A DNA stretch of 64,000 nucleotides. Source: Persicitalea sp963716085. GTDB taxonomy: Bacteria > Bacteroidota > Bacteroidia > Cytophagales > Spirosomataceae. The stretch is from the NCBI GenBank assembly GCA_963716085.1, contig OY970288.1, positions 4,092,001-4,156,000 on the forward strand, read 5' to 3'. Positions 42,887 to 51,343 of the stretch are shown piece by piece; position 1 is the first letter of the stretch, and every line of letters starts with the position of its first letter. Under the pieces are notes generated by a model. The model saw only the letters and a list, made by a program, of their open reading frames with translations. It had not been told where the DNA came from and ran no database searches. The position numbers and the translations under genes are program-made.

Positions 42887-42910
42887 CGTTGAATTGTTTA
42901 GAGTTCAGCC
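42872..42910. repeat. CAATTCAAC word repeat at the amylase 5' end
   Basis: The minus strand reads ACTCTAAACAATTCAACGAT, then TACACAATTCAACACA: two copies of ACAATTCAAC, the family also present at 25735-25815 and 30108-30168. It runs directly into the amylase coding frame. Confidence 0.5.
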
Positions 42911-42934
42911 GTTTAAAAGCACATTACGCAATAT

Positions 42935-43576
42935 TCAGTTGTAATTATGAATGTAAAACGAATTTAACAGTAGCAACGTAAAAGTAACCCTAAACCCTAA
43001 ACCAAAATAAGGCCTCAGCATTTCATACACCAAATGCGTCGGCAATCCCATGATGGTATAATACGAACCCTCGATGCGTTCGATGCCCGTTAGGCCGATC
43101 CAATCCTGAATGCCGTAACCGCCCGCTTTATCGAAGGGCGGTTGGTATTTTACATAAAACTCTAGCTCTCGGGTAGTGAATTTGCGGAAAGTCACCTTCG
43201 CGGTATCGGTTTTGGTGATGAACTCGCCGTTGTCCAACAGACAAACCCCGGTCACTACATGGTGCGAGGCACCGGAAAGCAGTTCAAGCATCTCGATGGC
43301 CGACTTTTCGTCAGAAGGTTTGTTAAGAATGAGGTCGTCCTTTACTACAATTGTGTCGGCGCAAAGAATCAGGTTATCGTGGGCGTCCTGCTGGAATTCT
43401 TCCGCCTTTTTTCGGGCCAGGAACGCAGCTACCTCGTCGGGTGGCATGGTTTTGGGGAACACCTCGTCGGTGGGGCGCACTTCGGTTGAAAAGGTAAAGC
43501 CGCATTGCGCCAACAACTGACGACGGCGCGGCGAATTGGAAGCCAGTACCAGCGGACGGTAAAGAGGAATATGCAT
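42935..43576 (-). CDS. maf: Maf-like nucleoside triphosphate pyrophosphatase
   Basis: A 213-residue protein from ATG 43576 (the frame is open to 43711, but MHIPLYRPLVLASNSPRR is the family start). Motifs: ASNSPRRRQLLAQCGF, NLILCADTIVV (catalytic Asp), LNKPSDEKSAIEML and KAGGYGIQ. Maf proteins hydrolyse modified or canonical NTPs. Oddity: the last 20 or so residues (after LRPYFGLG) are read from a TTTAGGGTTTAGGGTT tract and are absent in typical members, so a repeat appears to have replaced the original end. Convergent with nothing; it lies 30-40 nt from the amylase. Confidence 0.88.
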   Translation of the reverse strand: MHIPLYRPLVLASNSPRRRQLLAQCGFTFSTEVRPTDEVFPKTMPPDEVAAFLARKKAEEFQQDAHDNLILCADTIVVKDDLILNKPSDEKSAIEMLELLSGASHHVVTGVCLLDNGEFITKTDTAKVTFRKFTTRELEFYVKYQPPFDKAGGYGIQDWIGLTGIERIEGSYYTIMGLPTHLVYEMLRPYFGLGFRVTFTLLLLNSFYIHNYN

Positions 43577-43687
43577 CAAGTAAGAGGGCGCTTTGCTGTC
43601 TTTTACGGTTTCAAATAGGCAATTTACGGCAAAAACCAGGACAATTTGAGGTATTTTGCGTAAAAAGAAAGATTTTATAAATATATG

Positions 43688-43719
43688 TTTGTACATCAAT
43701 TGTAAAAACATTAGTTTTG
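43688..43719 (+). promoter_or_regulatory. Promoter of the MarR gene
   Basis: TTTG (43688-43691), a 20-nt spacer, then TAGTTTTG (43712-43719), both exact matches to consensus. The predicted leader before ATG 43738 is 10-15 nt, which rules out the upstream TTG at 43717 as start. Confidence 0.65.
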
Positions 43720-43737
43720 CATCATTATTTAAATCGG

Positions 43738-44193
43738 ATGACCATAGAGAAAGCGATAAAACAAAGTAAGTTTAAGTCGATCTACCACAAGTTGGCCGTT
43801 AACCTGACTTATTCTGGCAATTGGCTATTGCATCAGCAGTACGAGTTGTTCCGCGAACACGACCTCACGCCGCAGCAGTACAATGTTCTGCGAATTTTGC
43901 GAGGCAATCATCCGAACCCGATGAAGATCAGCGCTATTTCGGAGCGGATGTTGGATCAAACGTCGAACACGTCGCGGCTGGTGGACAAGCTATTGGCTAA
44001 GAAGTTACTGCTCCGTGAGGTTTGTCTCACCGACCGCCGGGCGGTAGATGTAAAAATAACGAAGCAGGGACTCGATCAACTGGCCGCTATGGATCCGCTC
44101 ATGGACAAATGGGAGAAAAGACTACACACGGTTACTCCCGAAGAAGCAGATCAATTGAACAAGCTGCTTGATAAATTACGCTTGCCCGCTTAG
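43738..44193 (+). CDS. MarR family transcriptional regulator
   Basis: A 151-residue protein with a MarR winged helix: LTPQQYNVLRILRGNHPNPM, KISAISERMLDQTSNTSRLV (recognition helix) and KKLLLREVCLTDRRAVDVKI (wing with the conserved DRR). MarR proteins respond to small phenolic or oxidative signals; in Bacteroidota this subtype often controls a following YceI gene, absent here. The target gene is unknown. Confidence 0.88.
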   Translation: MTIEKAIKQSKFKSIYHKLAVNLTYSGNWLLHQQYELFREHDLTPQQYNVLRILRGNHPNPMKISAISERMLDQTSNTSRLVDKLLAKKLLLREVCLTDRRAVDVKITKQGLDQLAAMDPLMDKWEKRLHTVTPEEADQLNKLLDKLRLPA

Positions 44194-44199
44194 GGTCAC

Positions 44200-44271
44200 A
44201 CTATACACACACAATCTATACGCATACAATAACTATACACACACACTTTTACCAACTATACACACACGAAA
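44200..44271. repeat. CTATACACACACA tandem-like repeat
   Basis: Four imperfect copies of ACTATACACACACA are spaced irregularly after the MarR stop. They are not evenly spaced enough for a CRISPR and there is no unique-spacer pattern. Confidence 0.55.
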
Positions 44272-44287
44272 TCGAAAGCTGGTGCGG

Positions 44288-44321
44288 GGAGAGGGCCATT
44301 TAAAACTGGCCCTCTCTCCGC
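44288..44321. terminator. Possible terminator between marR and the glycosyltransferase
   Basis: GGGGAGAGGGCCA and TGGCCCTCTCTCC are inverted around TTTAAAAC. The right arm is within the glycosyltransferase's last codons. It could terminate the marR transcript; the minus-strand gene ends inside it. No strong T-run follows. Confidence 0.4.
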
Positions 44322-45280
44322 GACCGGGCCCTCATCCTCCAGAAGAAGTAAGTGCGGTACAGCCCGTTGACTGGCAGCCGCAGACGACACAGCAGCACGA
44401 TGAGTTCAGTAGCCAGACCAGGCTCCTCGATGTGCTTGAGCAGTTCGTGGAACCGAAAAGCCAGGTCAAATTCCTGAACGTATAGACACTTGCGGATATA
44501 GGCACGAATGCGGCGAGCCAGAGCCCCGAACTCAGCCCGGTTGCGATTGAGGTTTCGGGCTTTTTCACAAACGGCCAAAGTCGAGTCGAGCATACCGCTA
44601 CCGGGTAAATAACTCAGGTTGGAGAGCGAGTTTCGCAGAAGCCGCTTCTGGGTTAGCACCTCATCCTGATAGCCGTACTTGCATAGTACCGCCGACCGCA
44701 CCCAAAAATCAAAATCTTCGTACGCCAGGGATTCATCGTAACCGCCCAGATGTTGCAGCAGTGAGCGGCGCATCATCATGGTGGGCGTGCAGATAAAGTA
44801 CCTTTCCAGCACCTCGCGGTACACATCGCCGCTCGGCACCAATTCTACTGTTTTTCCTTCTTTATCAGTTTTATAGTGCAGATGCAGCCGGTTGCCCCTG
44901 GCGTCAAGGTACTGGGCATTGGAAAAAATAACGCCGTAGTCTTCGGGCAGGCCCTCAAAGAACGCGACTTGCCGGGCGATGCGGTCGGGCAGCAGCACAT
45001 CGTCGGCCGACAAGTCGATGACGTACTTGCCGCTAGCAAGGCGCAGGCCCTGGTTGAAGGCGGTGCACAAGCCTCTGTTTTCAGAATTGGCAAGAAAACG
45101 GACTTGCGGATGCAGCAGGCAGAAATCCTGAATTATACCAGCAGTACCGTCCGTGCTGGCGTTGTCAATCACGATTAATTCGATATCGCGGTAGGTCTGC
45201 GCTGCCACCGAATGCAGCGCCTCGTCCACGAAAGTTTCGTGATTATAGGCAGTGCAAATTACGGTAACCAAGGGTTTCAC
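44300..45280 (-). CDS. Family 2 glycosyltransferase
   Basis: A 326-residue GT2 protein: LVTVICTAYNHETFVDEALH, IELIVIDNASTDGTAGIIQD, NRGLCTAFNQGLRLASGKYV and the metal-binding LSADDVLLPDRIARQVAF (DD). YEDFDFWVRSAVL is typical of the acceptor region. It would add a sugar to a lipid or glycan acceptor; the acceptor is unknown. The start is GTG 45280. It stands alone, apart from the polysaccharide genes at 16-22 kb. Confidence 0.88.
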   Translation of the reverse strand: MKPLVTVICTAYNHETFVDEALHSVAAQTYRDIELIVIDNASTDGTAGIIQDFCLLHPQVRFLANSENRGLCTAFNQGLRLASGKYVIDLSADDVLLPDRIARQVAFFEGLPEDYGVIFSNAQYLDARGNRLHLHYKTDKEGKTVELVPSGDVYREVLERYFICTPTMMMRRSLLQHLGGYDESLAYEDFDFWVRSAVLCKYGYQDEVLTQKRLLRNSLSNLSYLPGSGMLDSTLAVCEKARNLNRNRAEFGALARRIRAYIRKCLYVQEFDLAFRFHELLKHIEEPGLATELIVLLCRLRLPVNGLYRTYFFWRMRARSRREGQF

Positions 45281-45374
45281 TAAAAAATGGCACGATATGT
45301 GATACAGCTTACGTAATCGGTACTCGATACGGAGAATGTTGACTACTGATTTTATGGGTTAGGGTAATGCATAT

Positions 45375-45401
45375 AATGCCGGTCCGTTGAGGATCGGCAT
45401 T
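45375..45401 (-). terminator. Terminator hairpin after the BrkB gene
   Basis: AATGCCGGTCC and GGATCGGCATT form an 11-bp stem with one G-U pair and a 5-nt loop, directly following the BrkB stop codon on the minus strand. Confidence 0.45.
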
Positions 45402-46342
45402 TATTGTGTCCCCACATCCTCGCTGAGGTTGCCCTCTTCCGCGCCCCGCGCCATGATTATACTGGCGTTTATTTCAAAACCAAAAATGAGTAGCATGGCG
45501 ATCAGATAAATCCAGATCATGAAGGCGATCATGGTGCCGATGGAACCGTAGAGTTTGTTGTAGGTACCGAAGTTGGAAAGATAGAAGGAAAATGCGTAAG
45601 TGGCCAGCACGATCAAAGCCGAAGCAATGAAAGCCCCGACATTAAAAAAAGACATTCGGACGGTGCGGTCGGGCGCGAAGCGATAAATGAGCGACACGCC
45701 GATGGTGAGGGCACCCAGGGTGATGAAGTACCGCAGGAAGTTGACCAGGCCTATGATCCAGGCCTCGCGGACGATCTCCCAATCGTTAAGGATTTCCATG
45801 ACGTGGTCACCGACGATGAGCAACACGACCGATAGAAAAATAACTAGGGCCAACAAGATCGTGAGCATGAAGGCAATGCCGCGCGTTTTGAAAAACCCCC
45901 GCGTGTCTTCATCGCGATAAACGATGTTGAACGAGCGCATCAGCGACACCATGCCATTGGTGGAAGTCACGATGGTAAGGATGAAACCTACCGACAGAAT
46001 GCCCCGGCGCGGCCGGCTGATAATGTCCATGATGGTGGTTTGGGCCTCGGCGTAGATGCTGGCAGGCATGATCTCGCGCAGGAAGTCCATGATTTGCGGC
46101 TGTAGGTTCTCGACCGGAATGTAGGGGATCAGCGTAAAAAAAGAGATGATCGCCGGAAAAGCCGACAGCGTCAGGCTGAACGCCACCGCCGTGGCCCGCT
46201 GGTCGATGTCGTAAACGATGAGCTTGTCGACCAGATTGACCAGCACATCGTACAGCGACACCGAACCCCGGAACAAAGTCGTCCCCCTCAGCCAGTGGCC
46301 GAAACTTTGCAGGCGGGGATGTTCCAGGAGTTTTTCGAGCAC
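45401..46342 (-). CDS. YihY/BrkB family membrane protein
   Basis: A 313-residue inner-membrane protein with about six hydrophobic segments. Signature sequences are DQRATAVAFSLTLSAFPAII, ILSVGFILTIVTSTNGMVSL and NFGTYNKLYGSIGTMIAFMIWIY, all standard for the YihY/virulence-factor BrkB family (once called RNase BN). The molecular role is uncertain; transport or envelope integrity has been proposed for the family. The start is GTG 46342; the gene stands alone on the minus strand. Confidence 0.9.
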   Translation of the reverse strand: MLEKLLEHPRLQSFGHWLRGTTLFRGSVSLYDVLVNLVDKLIVYDIDQRATAVAFSLTLSAFPAIISFFTLIPYIPVENLQPQIMDFLREIMPASIYAEAQTTIMDIISRPRRGILSVGFILTIVTSTNGMVSLMRSFNIVYRDEDTRGFFKTRGIAFMLTILLALVIFLSVVLLIVGDHVMEILNDWEIVREAWIIGLVNFLRYFITLGALTIGVSLIYRFAPDRTVRMSFFNVGAFIASALIVLATYAFSFYLSNFGTYNKLYGSIGTMIAFMIWIYLIAMLLIFGFEINASIIMARGAEEGNLSEDVGTQ

Positions 46343-46469
46343 TTGTTTGTTTAGGCGGGGTCGATCCGCCGCAGCGGGCCCCTACCGTTTAGTTGTTTAG
46401 GGTTTAGGGTTCAGGGTTTTTGAAGAACGGCTGCGTAGCTTTGCTTACTCATTTGCATTCATAAACTTT

Positions 46470-46562
46470 GGACCTCTGGACCTCTGGACCTCTGGACCTT
46501 TGTGCCTTCATACCTTTGTGCCTTCATACCTTCGTGCCTTTGGAACTTAGAACTTTGCCTCC
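46470..46562. repeat. GGACCTCT / GTGCCTTCATACCTTT word repeat and 29-bp repeat, copy 2
   Basis: GGACCTCT repeats several times, then GTGCCTTCATACCTTT twice, and the stretch ends in the 29 bp (46534-46562) identical to 35525-35553. A telomere-like TTTAGGGTTTAGGGTTCAGG lies just upstream at about 46394-46420. No gene is visible in this gap. Confidence 0.6.
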
Positions 46563-46570
46563 TCTGTCCC

Positions 46571-46984
46571 TCACTCCTCGAAATAAGGTCGCAGTTTTTG
46601 CAATAAACCCTCCGGGGGCTGGCAGAGTTTGCCCGTGTCGCGGCGCTGGAAGACGAGGGTGGTTTCGCCCGTATGCAACAGTTCACCCGTCTGGTTACGG
46701 ATTTCGTATTCGAACACTACCCTGGCGGTAGGAAGTTTGGGCAAGCGAACCAGGATCGTCAGCAGGTCGTCGTAGCGGGCAGGCTGGTGGTAGCGAGAAC
46801 GATTTTCGTACACGGGCATCATCACGCCCGCATCTTCCATTTTCTTGTAATGAAAATCCAAGCTACGCAGTGCCTCTACGCGCCCAATTTCGTAGTAGCG
46901 GGCATAATTGCCGTAATACACATATCCCATTTGATCCGTATCGGCGTACCGCACGCGAATATTTTTCACTTCGTGGCTGAACAT
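46571..46984 (-). CDS. Acyl-CoA thioesterase (YbgC/4HBT hot-dog family)
   Basis: A 137-residue hot-dog-fold protein: VRYADTDQMGYVYYGNYARY contains the catalytic Asp (DTDQMG), followed by RVEALRSLDFHYKKMEDAG. It hydrolyses acyl-CoA thioesters; the YbgC branch is linked to envelope lipid metabolism. Its ATG overlaps the stop of the upstream dehydrogenase gene by 1 nt (TGATG), so the two are translationally coupled. Confidence 0.9.
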   Translation of the reverse strand: MFSHEVKNIRVRYADTDQMGYVYYGNYARYYEIGRVEALRSLDFHYKKMEDAGVMMPVYENRSRYHQPARYDDLLTILVRLPKLPTARVVFEYEIRNQTGELLHTGETTLVFQRRDTGKLCQPPEGLLQKLRPYFEE

Positions 46985-47919
46985 CAGTACCCCCGCGCTA
47001 AGTCCACTTCGCTCTCCAAGGCCTCACCAGCTTCCAGATTCCCAAGGTTGCGCAGGAACAAATCTACTTTCCCCACATCCTCATCGGCCTGGCCACCGCC
47101 GGTGTGCTGGGTCAGGATCACGTTGGGCAGTGTCCAGAGCGGATTGTCGGCGGGCAGCGGCTCCTGCTCGGTCACGTCCAGCACAGCCCCGCTGAGGTGG
47201 TCGTTGCGGAGGGCGTCCAGCAGGGCGTCCTCGTCGGTGGTATTGCCGCGCCCGACGTTGGCGTACACGCTGCCCGACTTCATCGTCGCCAGCATTTCGC
47301 GATCCACGTAGCTTTCGGCCGTGCCGGGTAGGGTGTTGACCACGATGTCCACCAGCGGCAGCACAGCCAATAATTCGTCCTTCGAGCGGATTTCGGCATC
47401 GGGCGCGGTGCGGGCCACGGTTCTGACGCGGCAGCGAAAGCCTTCCAAAATCTGTCGGGTGGCCGTGCCGATGGTGCCACCGCCCAGCACGATCACCTCC
47501 CGGCGATCCATCAGGCCGAGGTAAGGCCGCATGGCGTGGCCCACCCATTGTTTGTTTTGTTTCAAAAGCGTAAGCGCGTCGATGCCCCGGTAAAGGGCCA
47601 TGAGTCCGGCCACGATGGTTTCGGCGCAGGGACGGGCGAACCAATCGCCCATGTTGGCGGCGCGGCCCTTTATTTTTGCGCCCTTGTATTTGTCAAATCC
47701 GGCCGAATCCAATTGCCAGAACTCCAGGTCGGTAGTCTTATCGGTGAACCATTCCAGGGGAACGTTTCCAAGAATCAATTGTCCCCGGTCGAATTTCTCG
47801 CGGGCGGTCGCATCGTTATCACCTTCTTGCCGAAACTCGAGGGTGTGACCGTCGGGAATCCCGGCCAGCAGTCGCTGTCGGAGGTCTTCGCCTAAGGTGG
47901 TATGGATATAGATCTGCAT
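46984..47919 (-). CDS. D-isomer-specific 2-hydroxyacid dehydrogenase (NAD-binding)
   Basis: A 311-residue dehydrogenase with a Rossmann motif VIVLGGGTIGTATRQI, VYANVGRGNTTDEDALLDAL (catalytic-Arg-type block), LDVTEQEPLPADNPLW (catalytic Glu) and ILTQHTGGG (catalytic His). It reduces a 2-oxoacid, or oxidises a hydroxyacid, with NAD(P). It is translationally coupled to the thioesterase gene. The specific substrate is not inferable. Confidence 0.88.
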   Translation of the reverse strand: MQIYIHTTLGEDLRQRLLAGIPDGHTLEFRQEGDNDATAREKFDRGQLILGNVPLEWFTDKTTDLEFWQLDSAGFDKYKGAKIKGRAANMGDWFARPCAETIVAGLMALYRGIDALTLLKQNKQWVGHAMRPYLGLMDRREVIVLGGGTIGTATRQILEGFRCRVRTVARTAPDAEIRSKDELLAVLPLVDIVVNTLPGTAESYVDREMLATMKSGSVYANVGRGNTTDEDALLDALRNDHLSGAVLDVTEQEPLPADNPLWTLPNVILTQHTGGGQADEDVGKVDLFLRNLGNLEAGEALESEVDLARGY

Positions 47920-48064
47920 AGTTTTTGTCTAAAAAAATAAAAGTCAGTTTGGGTTTCTTTTACAAGTATAGCAAGATTTTCAGGAAAGGTGCCCAAATCC
48001 TTTTCCTTGCGGTTACCGATAAAACGCTATATTGAGTGCGCAAAACTTCCAACTACCTTATCTT

Positions 48065-48994
48065 ATGCAAAGACGCCATTTCTTCAAAAACGCCGCCGGA
48101 GCCGCTGTCCTCTCTACTGTTCCCAGTCTCGCACCGACGGTCGCCGCCCCCGCGCTGGTGTCTGCCGCCAAAATCAAGCTGAGTGTGTCCAGCTACTCCT
48201 ACTGGCACTTCAAAGGCGATAAATTCCCCATCGAAAAAGTAATTGACAATGCCGCCAGCCTGGGCTTGGAAGGCATCGACGTGCTGCACCGCCAAATGGA
48301 AGGCGAGGACAATGCCTATCTGCAAAAACTCAAACGACACGCCTTCGTCAACGGCATCGCCATGACCTGCCTGTCCATTCACCAGGGCTTCGTTACGCCT
48401 GACGCCGCCGAGCGGCAGAAGCACATCGACCACACCCTGCACTGCATGGAACTGGCCGCCGACCTGGGCATCCCCTGCATGAGGCTGAATACGGGCCGCT
48501 GGGGAACCATCAAATCCTTCGACGACTTCATGGCTAAGCGCGGCCAGGAGCCCGCACTGGAAGGCTACACCGAGGAAGACGCCTACAAATGGTGCATCGA
48601 AAGCATTGAGAAGTGCCTCCCCCGCGCCGAAGAACTGGGCGTGCTACTGGCCCTGGAAAACCACTGGGGGCTGGGCTCCACGCCGGAGGGCATGCTGCGA
48701 ATCATGAAAGCCGTGGATTCGCCCTGGCTGCAACTGCTGATGGATACGGGTAATTTCCTGGAAGATCCCTACGACAAGTTGGCCATGATAGCGCCCCACA
48801 CCTGCTTCGTGCAGGCAAAAACTTACTACGGCGGCGGCGAGTGGTACAGCCTGGATCTGGATTACAAAAGAATCGCCGACATTCTGAAAAAGGTGAACTA
48901 TCAAGGCTATCTGTCCTTGGAATTCGAGGGTAAGGAGGCCGCTGATTCGGGCGTCAGGAAAAGTGTGGAGATGTTAAGGCAGGCTTTGGGATAA
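48065..48994 (+). CDS. Sugar phosphate isomerase/epimerase-like protein with Tat-type signal
   Basis: A 309-residue protein from ATG 48065. It starts MQRRHFFKNAAGAAVLST, a Tat-like twin-arginine leader, then a xylose-isomerase-like TIM barrel: VIDNAASLGLEGIDVLHRQM, CMELAADLGIPCMRLNTGRW, VLLALENHWGLGSTPEGMLR and LDTGNF-like LLMDTGNFLEDPY with metal-binding Glu/Asp/His positions (E, D, H) and GYLSLEFEG. Exported relatives in Bacteroidota act on sugars or inositols. The upstream -7-like TATATTGA near 48030 is a plausible promoter. The TTG at 48032 is rejected as start. Confidence 0.85.
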   Translation: MQRRHFFKNAAGAAVLSTVPSLAPTVAAPALVSAAKIKLSVSSYSYWHFKGDKFPIEKVIDNAASLGLEGIDVLHRQMEGEDNAYLQKLKRHAFVNGIAMTCLSIHQGFVTPDAAERQKHIDHTLHCMELAADLGIPCMRLNTGRWGTIKSFDDFMAKRGQEPALEGYTEEDAYKWCIESIEKCLPRAEELGVLLALENHWGLGSTPEGMLRIMKAVDSPWLQLLMDTGNFLEDPYDKLAMIAPHTCFVQAKTYYGGGEWYSLDLDYKRIADILKKVNYQGYLSLEFEGKEAADSGVRKSVEMLRQALG

Positions 48995-49008
48995 CGTCAG
49001 ATTCAGCT

Positions 49009-50718
49009 ATGTGCCCATGTTCCCTCCCATACCGCTCGACTTTTCGCAACACCCTGCTCGTAATATTGGGGATGATTTCTTTTTGCGATAATTCAGCATT
49101 TTCTCAGAGCTACAACTCCGTCATTATCACCGAAATCATGGCCGATCCCACGCCTGTGGTCGGCTTGCCCGACGCTGAGTATATCGAAATTTTCAACCGC
49201 AGTTCGCAGCCCGTCTCCACCAAAGGCTGGCGGCTGGGAACTGCCCTCCTACCCGACTCGGTGCTGGCCCCGGGCGGCTACGCGATTCTCTGTTCCCGCA
49301 ATTCGGTGCCTTTGCTGGCGCGTTTTGGTCGGGTTTGGGGACTTTCTTCCTTTTCCTTGGTCAACGCCGGAGCCACTATTTCGTTGCGTAATGCCAAAGG
49401 AACCCTCGTGTTCTCGATTTCCTACAAAGACACTTGGTGGCCCTCCAACCGCCGCAACGGCGGCTACGCCCTGGAAATGATCGATGTTGCTAATCCCTGC
49501 GGCGAAACCGACAACTGGCGAGCCTCGACCGATCCGCTAGGCGGCACGCCTAACAAATCCAATTCCGTAGCAGCGGCCAATCCCGACCGCAATCCACCCG
49601 TAGCCGAGCGGGTCGAGATATCGGGCGAAAGTCAACTCACCGTTTACTTCAACGAGCGATTGGATAGCCTGGCCAGTAGCCAAAGCGGAACTTACGAATT
49701 AAAAGGCCGCAGCGTCCGCAAGTCCGTCATCGAAGTGCCCGGCTTCCGCACGTCGGTACTTACGCTGGACGCTCCGCTCCTGGCCGGACAACGCTACGAA
49801 CTGACCGTCGCCAACGTGATCGACTGCGCGGGCAACCGGCTGAGGGAGGCGAACTTCACTTTTGGGCTCCCCACGAAAGCCGATTCGGGCGATGTGATCC
49901 TGAACGAAATCCTGTTCGACCCGCGCACGGGAGGGGTGGAATTCGCCGAAATCCATAACCGTAGCCAGAATTTTATCAGCTTGAAAGGTTGGTCGCTGGG
50001 TAATGTAAAAGCGGGCGTGCCGGGTGCTTTCAGAACGATCTCGACCCAAGACCTGCTCCTGGCCCCCAACGAATTCATGGCTTTCAGCGTCAATTCAAAA
50101 ATCCTGGCCGAGCAATACCCGACCGAGCGGCCGCGTACGCTGATTACACTCCCTGCCATGCCCTCCTTCGTCAACGACGCGGGCGGCGTGGCCCTGCGCG
50201 ACGCCAGCGGACGGCTGGTCGATCTTTTTTCTTATATTGAAAAAAATCAATCGCCGCTCGTTACTAATCCCAAGGGCGTTTCGCTGGAAAGAATCTATCC
50301 CGAACATCCTGGTAATGATCCCGAAAACTGGCAGTCGGCCGCGGCAGTAGCGGGTTTCGCCACACCCGGCTACGCCAACTCACAGGGCGCAGGCAGTGCC
50401 ATCGCCGACGAGTTCGTAGTGGAGCCGGAAGCGATCACGCCCAACGGCGACGGTCAGGACGACTTTGCCACCATCCGCTACACGCTCACCGGGCCAGGCC
50501 GTGTGGCGAGCGTTCGCATTTTCGACGTGCAGGGCAGGCTGGTGCGGTATTTGATTAAAAACCAAACCATTGGCACCGACGGCTCTCTGCGCTGGGAAGG
50601 GCTCGACGACAGGGGCGAAACCGTTCGTACAGGCTACTACCTGGTACTCATCGACTCCTTCGATAGCGCGGGAAACACGCAGCAGTTCAAGAAGAAGGTA
50701 GTGGTGGTGCAGCCCTAG
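49009..50718 (+). CDS. Secreted lamin-tail-domain protein with FlgD-like C-terminus
   Basis: A 569-residue secreted protein: signal peptide to about residue 33 (SAFSQS), a lamin-tail domain (IITEIMADPTPVVGLPDAEY to about 150), an SbsA-like Ig domain (about 195-285, ERVEISGESQLTVYFNERLD), a second lamin-tail domain (VILNEILFDPRTGGVEFAEI, about 295-440) and a C-terminal FlgD-like Ig (AITPNGDGQDDFATIRYTLT to end) similar to gliding/T9SS sorting domains. Likely an outer-surface or extracellular structural protein, possibly exported by T9SS. It starts 14 bp after the isomerase-like gene. Confidence 0.82.
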   Translation: MCPCSLPYRSTFRNTLLVILGMISFCDNSAFSQSYNSVIITEIMADPTPVVGLPDAEYIEIFNRSSQPVSTKGWRLGTALLPDSVLAPGGYAILCSRNSVPLLARFGRVWGLSSFSLVNAGATISLRNAKGTLVFSISYKDTWWPSNRRNGGYALEMIDVANPCGETDNWRASTDPLGGTPNKSNSVAAANPDRNPPVAERVEISGESQLTVYFNERLDSLASSQSGTYELKGRSVRKSVIEVPGFRTSVLTLDAPLLAGQRYELTVANVIDCAGNRLREANFTFGLPTKADSGDVILNEILFDPRTGGVEFAEIHNRSQNFISLKGWSLGNVKAGVPGAFRTISTQDLLLAPNEFMAFSVNSKILAEQYPTERPRTLITLPAMPSFVNDAGGVALRDASGRLVDLFSYIEKNQSPLVTNPKGVSLERIYPEHPGNDPENWQSAAAVAGFATPGYANSQGAGSAIADEFVVEPEAITPNGDGQDDFATIRYTLTGPGRVASVRIFDVQGRLVRYLIKNQTIGTDGSLRWEGLDDRGETVRTGYYLVLIDSFDSAGNTQQFKKKVVVVQP

Positions 50719-50731
50719 ATTCCCGATTACT

Positions 50732-51343
50732 ATGAACCTACCCGAGGCTGAAGCCTTTATTCTCGGCAAACTGCGCACCGAACTCTCGGACACGCTCTAT
50801 TATCACAGCTCCGACCATACCCTGGACGTGGCTGAGGCAGCAGGACGCATCGCCCAAGCCGAAGGAATTACCGATGAGGAAACGCTAACGCTACTGCGCA
50901 CGGCGGCGCTTTTTCACGATGCGGGTTTCATTACCACCTACAAAGGCCACGAAGCCGAAAGCAGCCGGATGGCGCACGAATTCTTGCCGCAGTTTGGCTA
51001 CGAACCCCGGCAAATTGTGCTAATTAGCGGCATGATCGCCGCCACTAAAATTCCGCAAAGCCCGAAAAACAAACTGGAAGAAATCCTGGCCGATGCCGAC
51101 CTCGATTATCTGGGACGGCCGGATTACGAACCCATTGCCTACTCGCTCTACCGTGAAATGCGGGCGCGGGATTTGGTATCGGGCGAAGGAGCCTGGAATC
51201 AAATTCAGATGGAATTTATTGAAAAGCATAGTTACTGGACGGAGTACTCCAGAACCGTAAGGCAACCGGCCAAGTACTACCACCTCAGGAGATTGAGAAA
51301 AGAAGGAGAGGAGAAAGGGAGAAAGGGGGAAGAGATAGATTAA
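50732..51343 (+). CDS. HD-domain phosphohydrolase
   Basis: A 203-residue HD protein: YHSSDHTLDVAEAAGRIA (first His), LRTAALFHDAGFITTYKGHE (HD and following His) and EEILADADLDYLGRPDY (distal Asp). These form the metal site of an HD phosphohydrolase that would act on nucleotides or signalling phosphates; the substrate is unknown. It starts 13 bp after the lamin-tail gene, so it is co-transcribed with it. Its C-terminus is a lysine- and glutamate-rich tail and overlaps the convergent FG-GAP gene by 4 nt. Confidence 0.87.
   Translation: MNLPEAEAFILGKLRTELSDTLYYHSSDHTLDVAEAAGRIAQAEGITDEETLTLLRTAALFHDAGFITTYKGHEAESSRMAHEFLPQFGYEPRQIVLISGMIAATKIPQSPKNKLEEILADADLDYLGRPDYEPIAYSLYREMRARDLVSGEGAWNQIQMEFIEKHSYWTEYSRTVRQPAKYYHLRRLRKEGEEKGRKGEEID

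Noticed and set aside
44200..44271. CRISPR-like repeats
   Set aside because: The ACTATACACACACA copies are imperfect and irregularly spaced, without unique spacers of constant length, and no cas gene is near.
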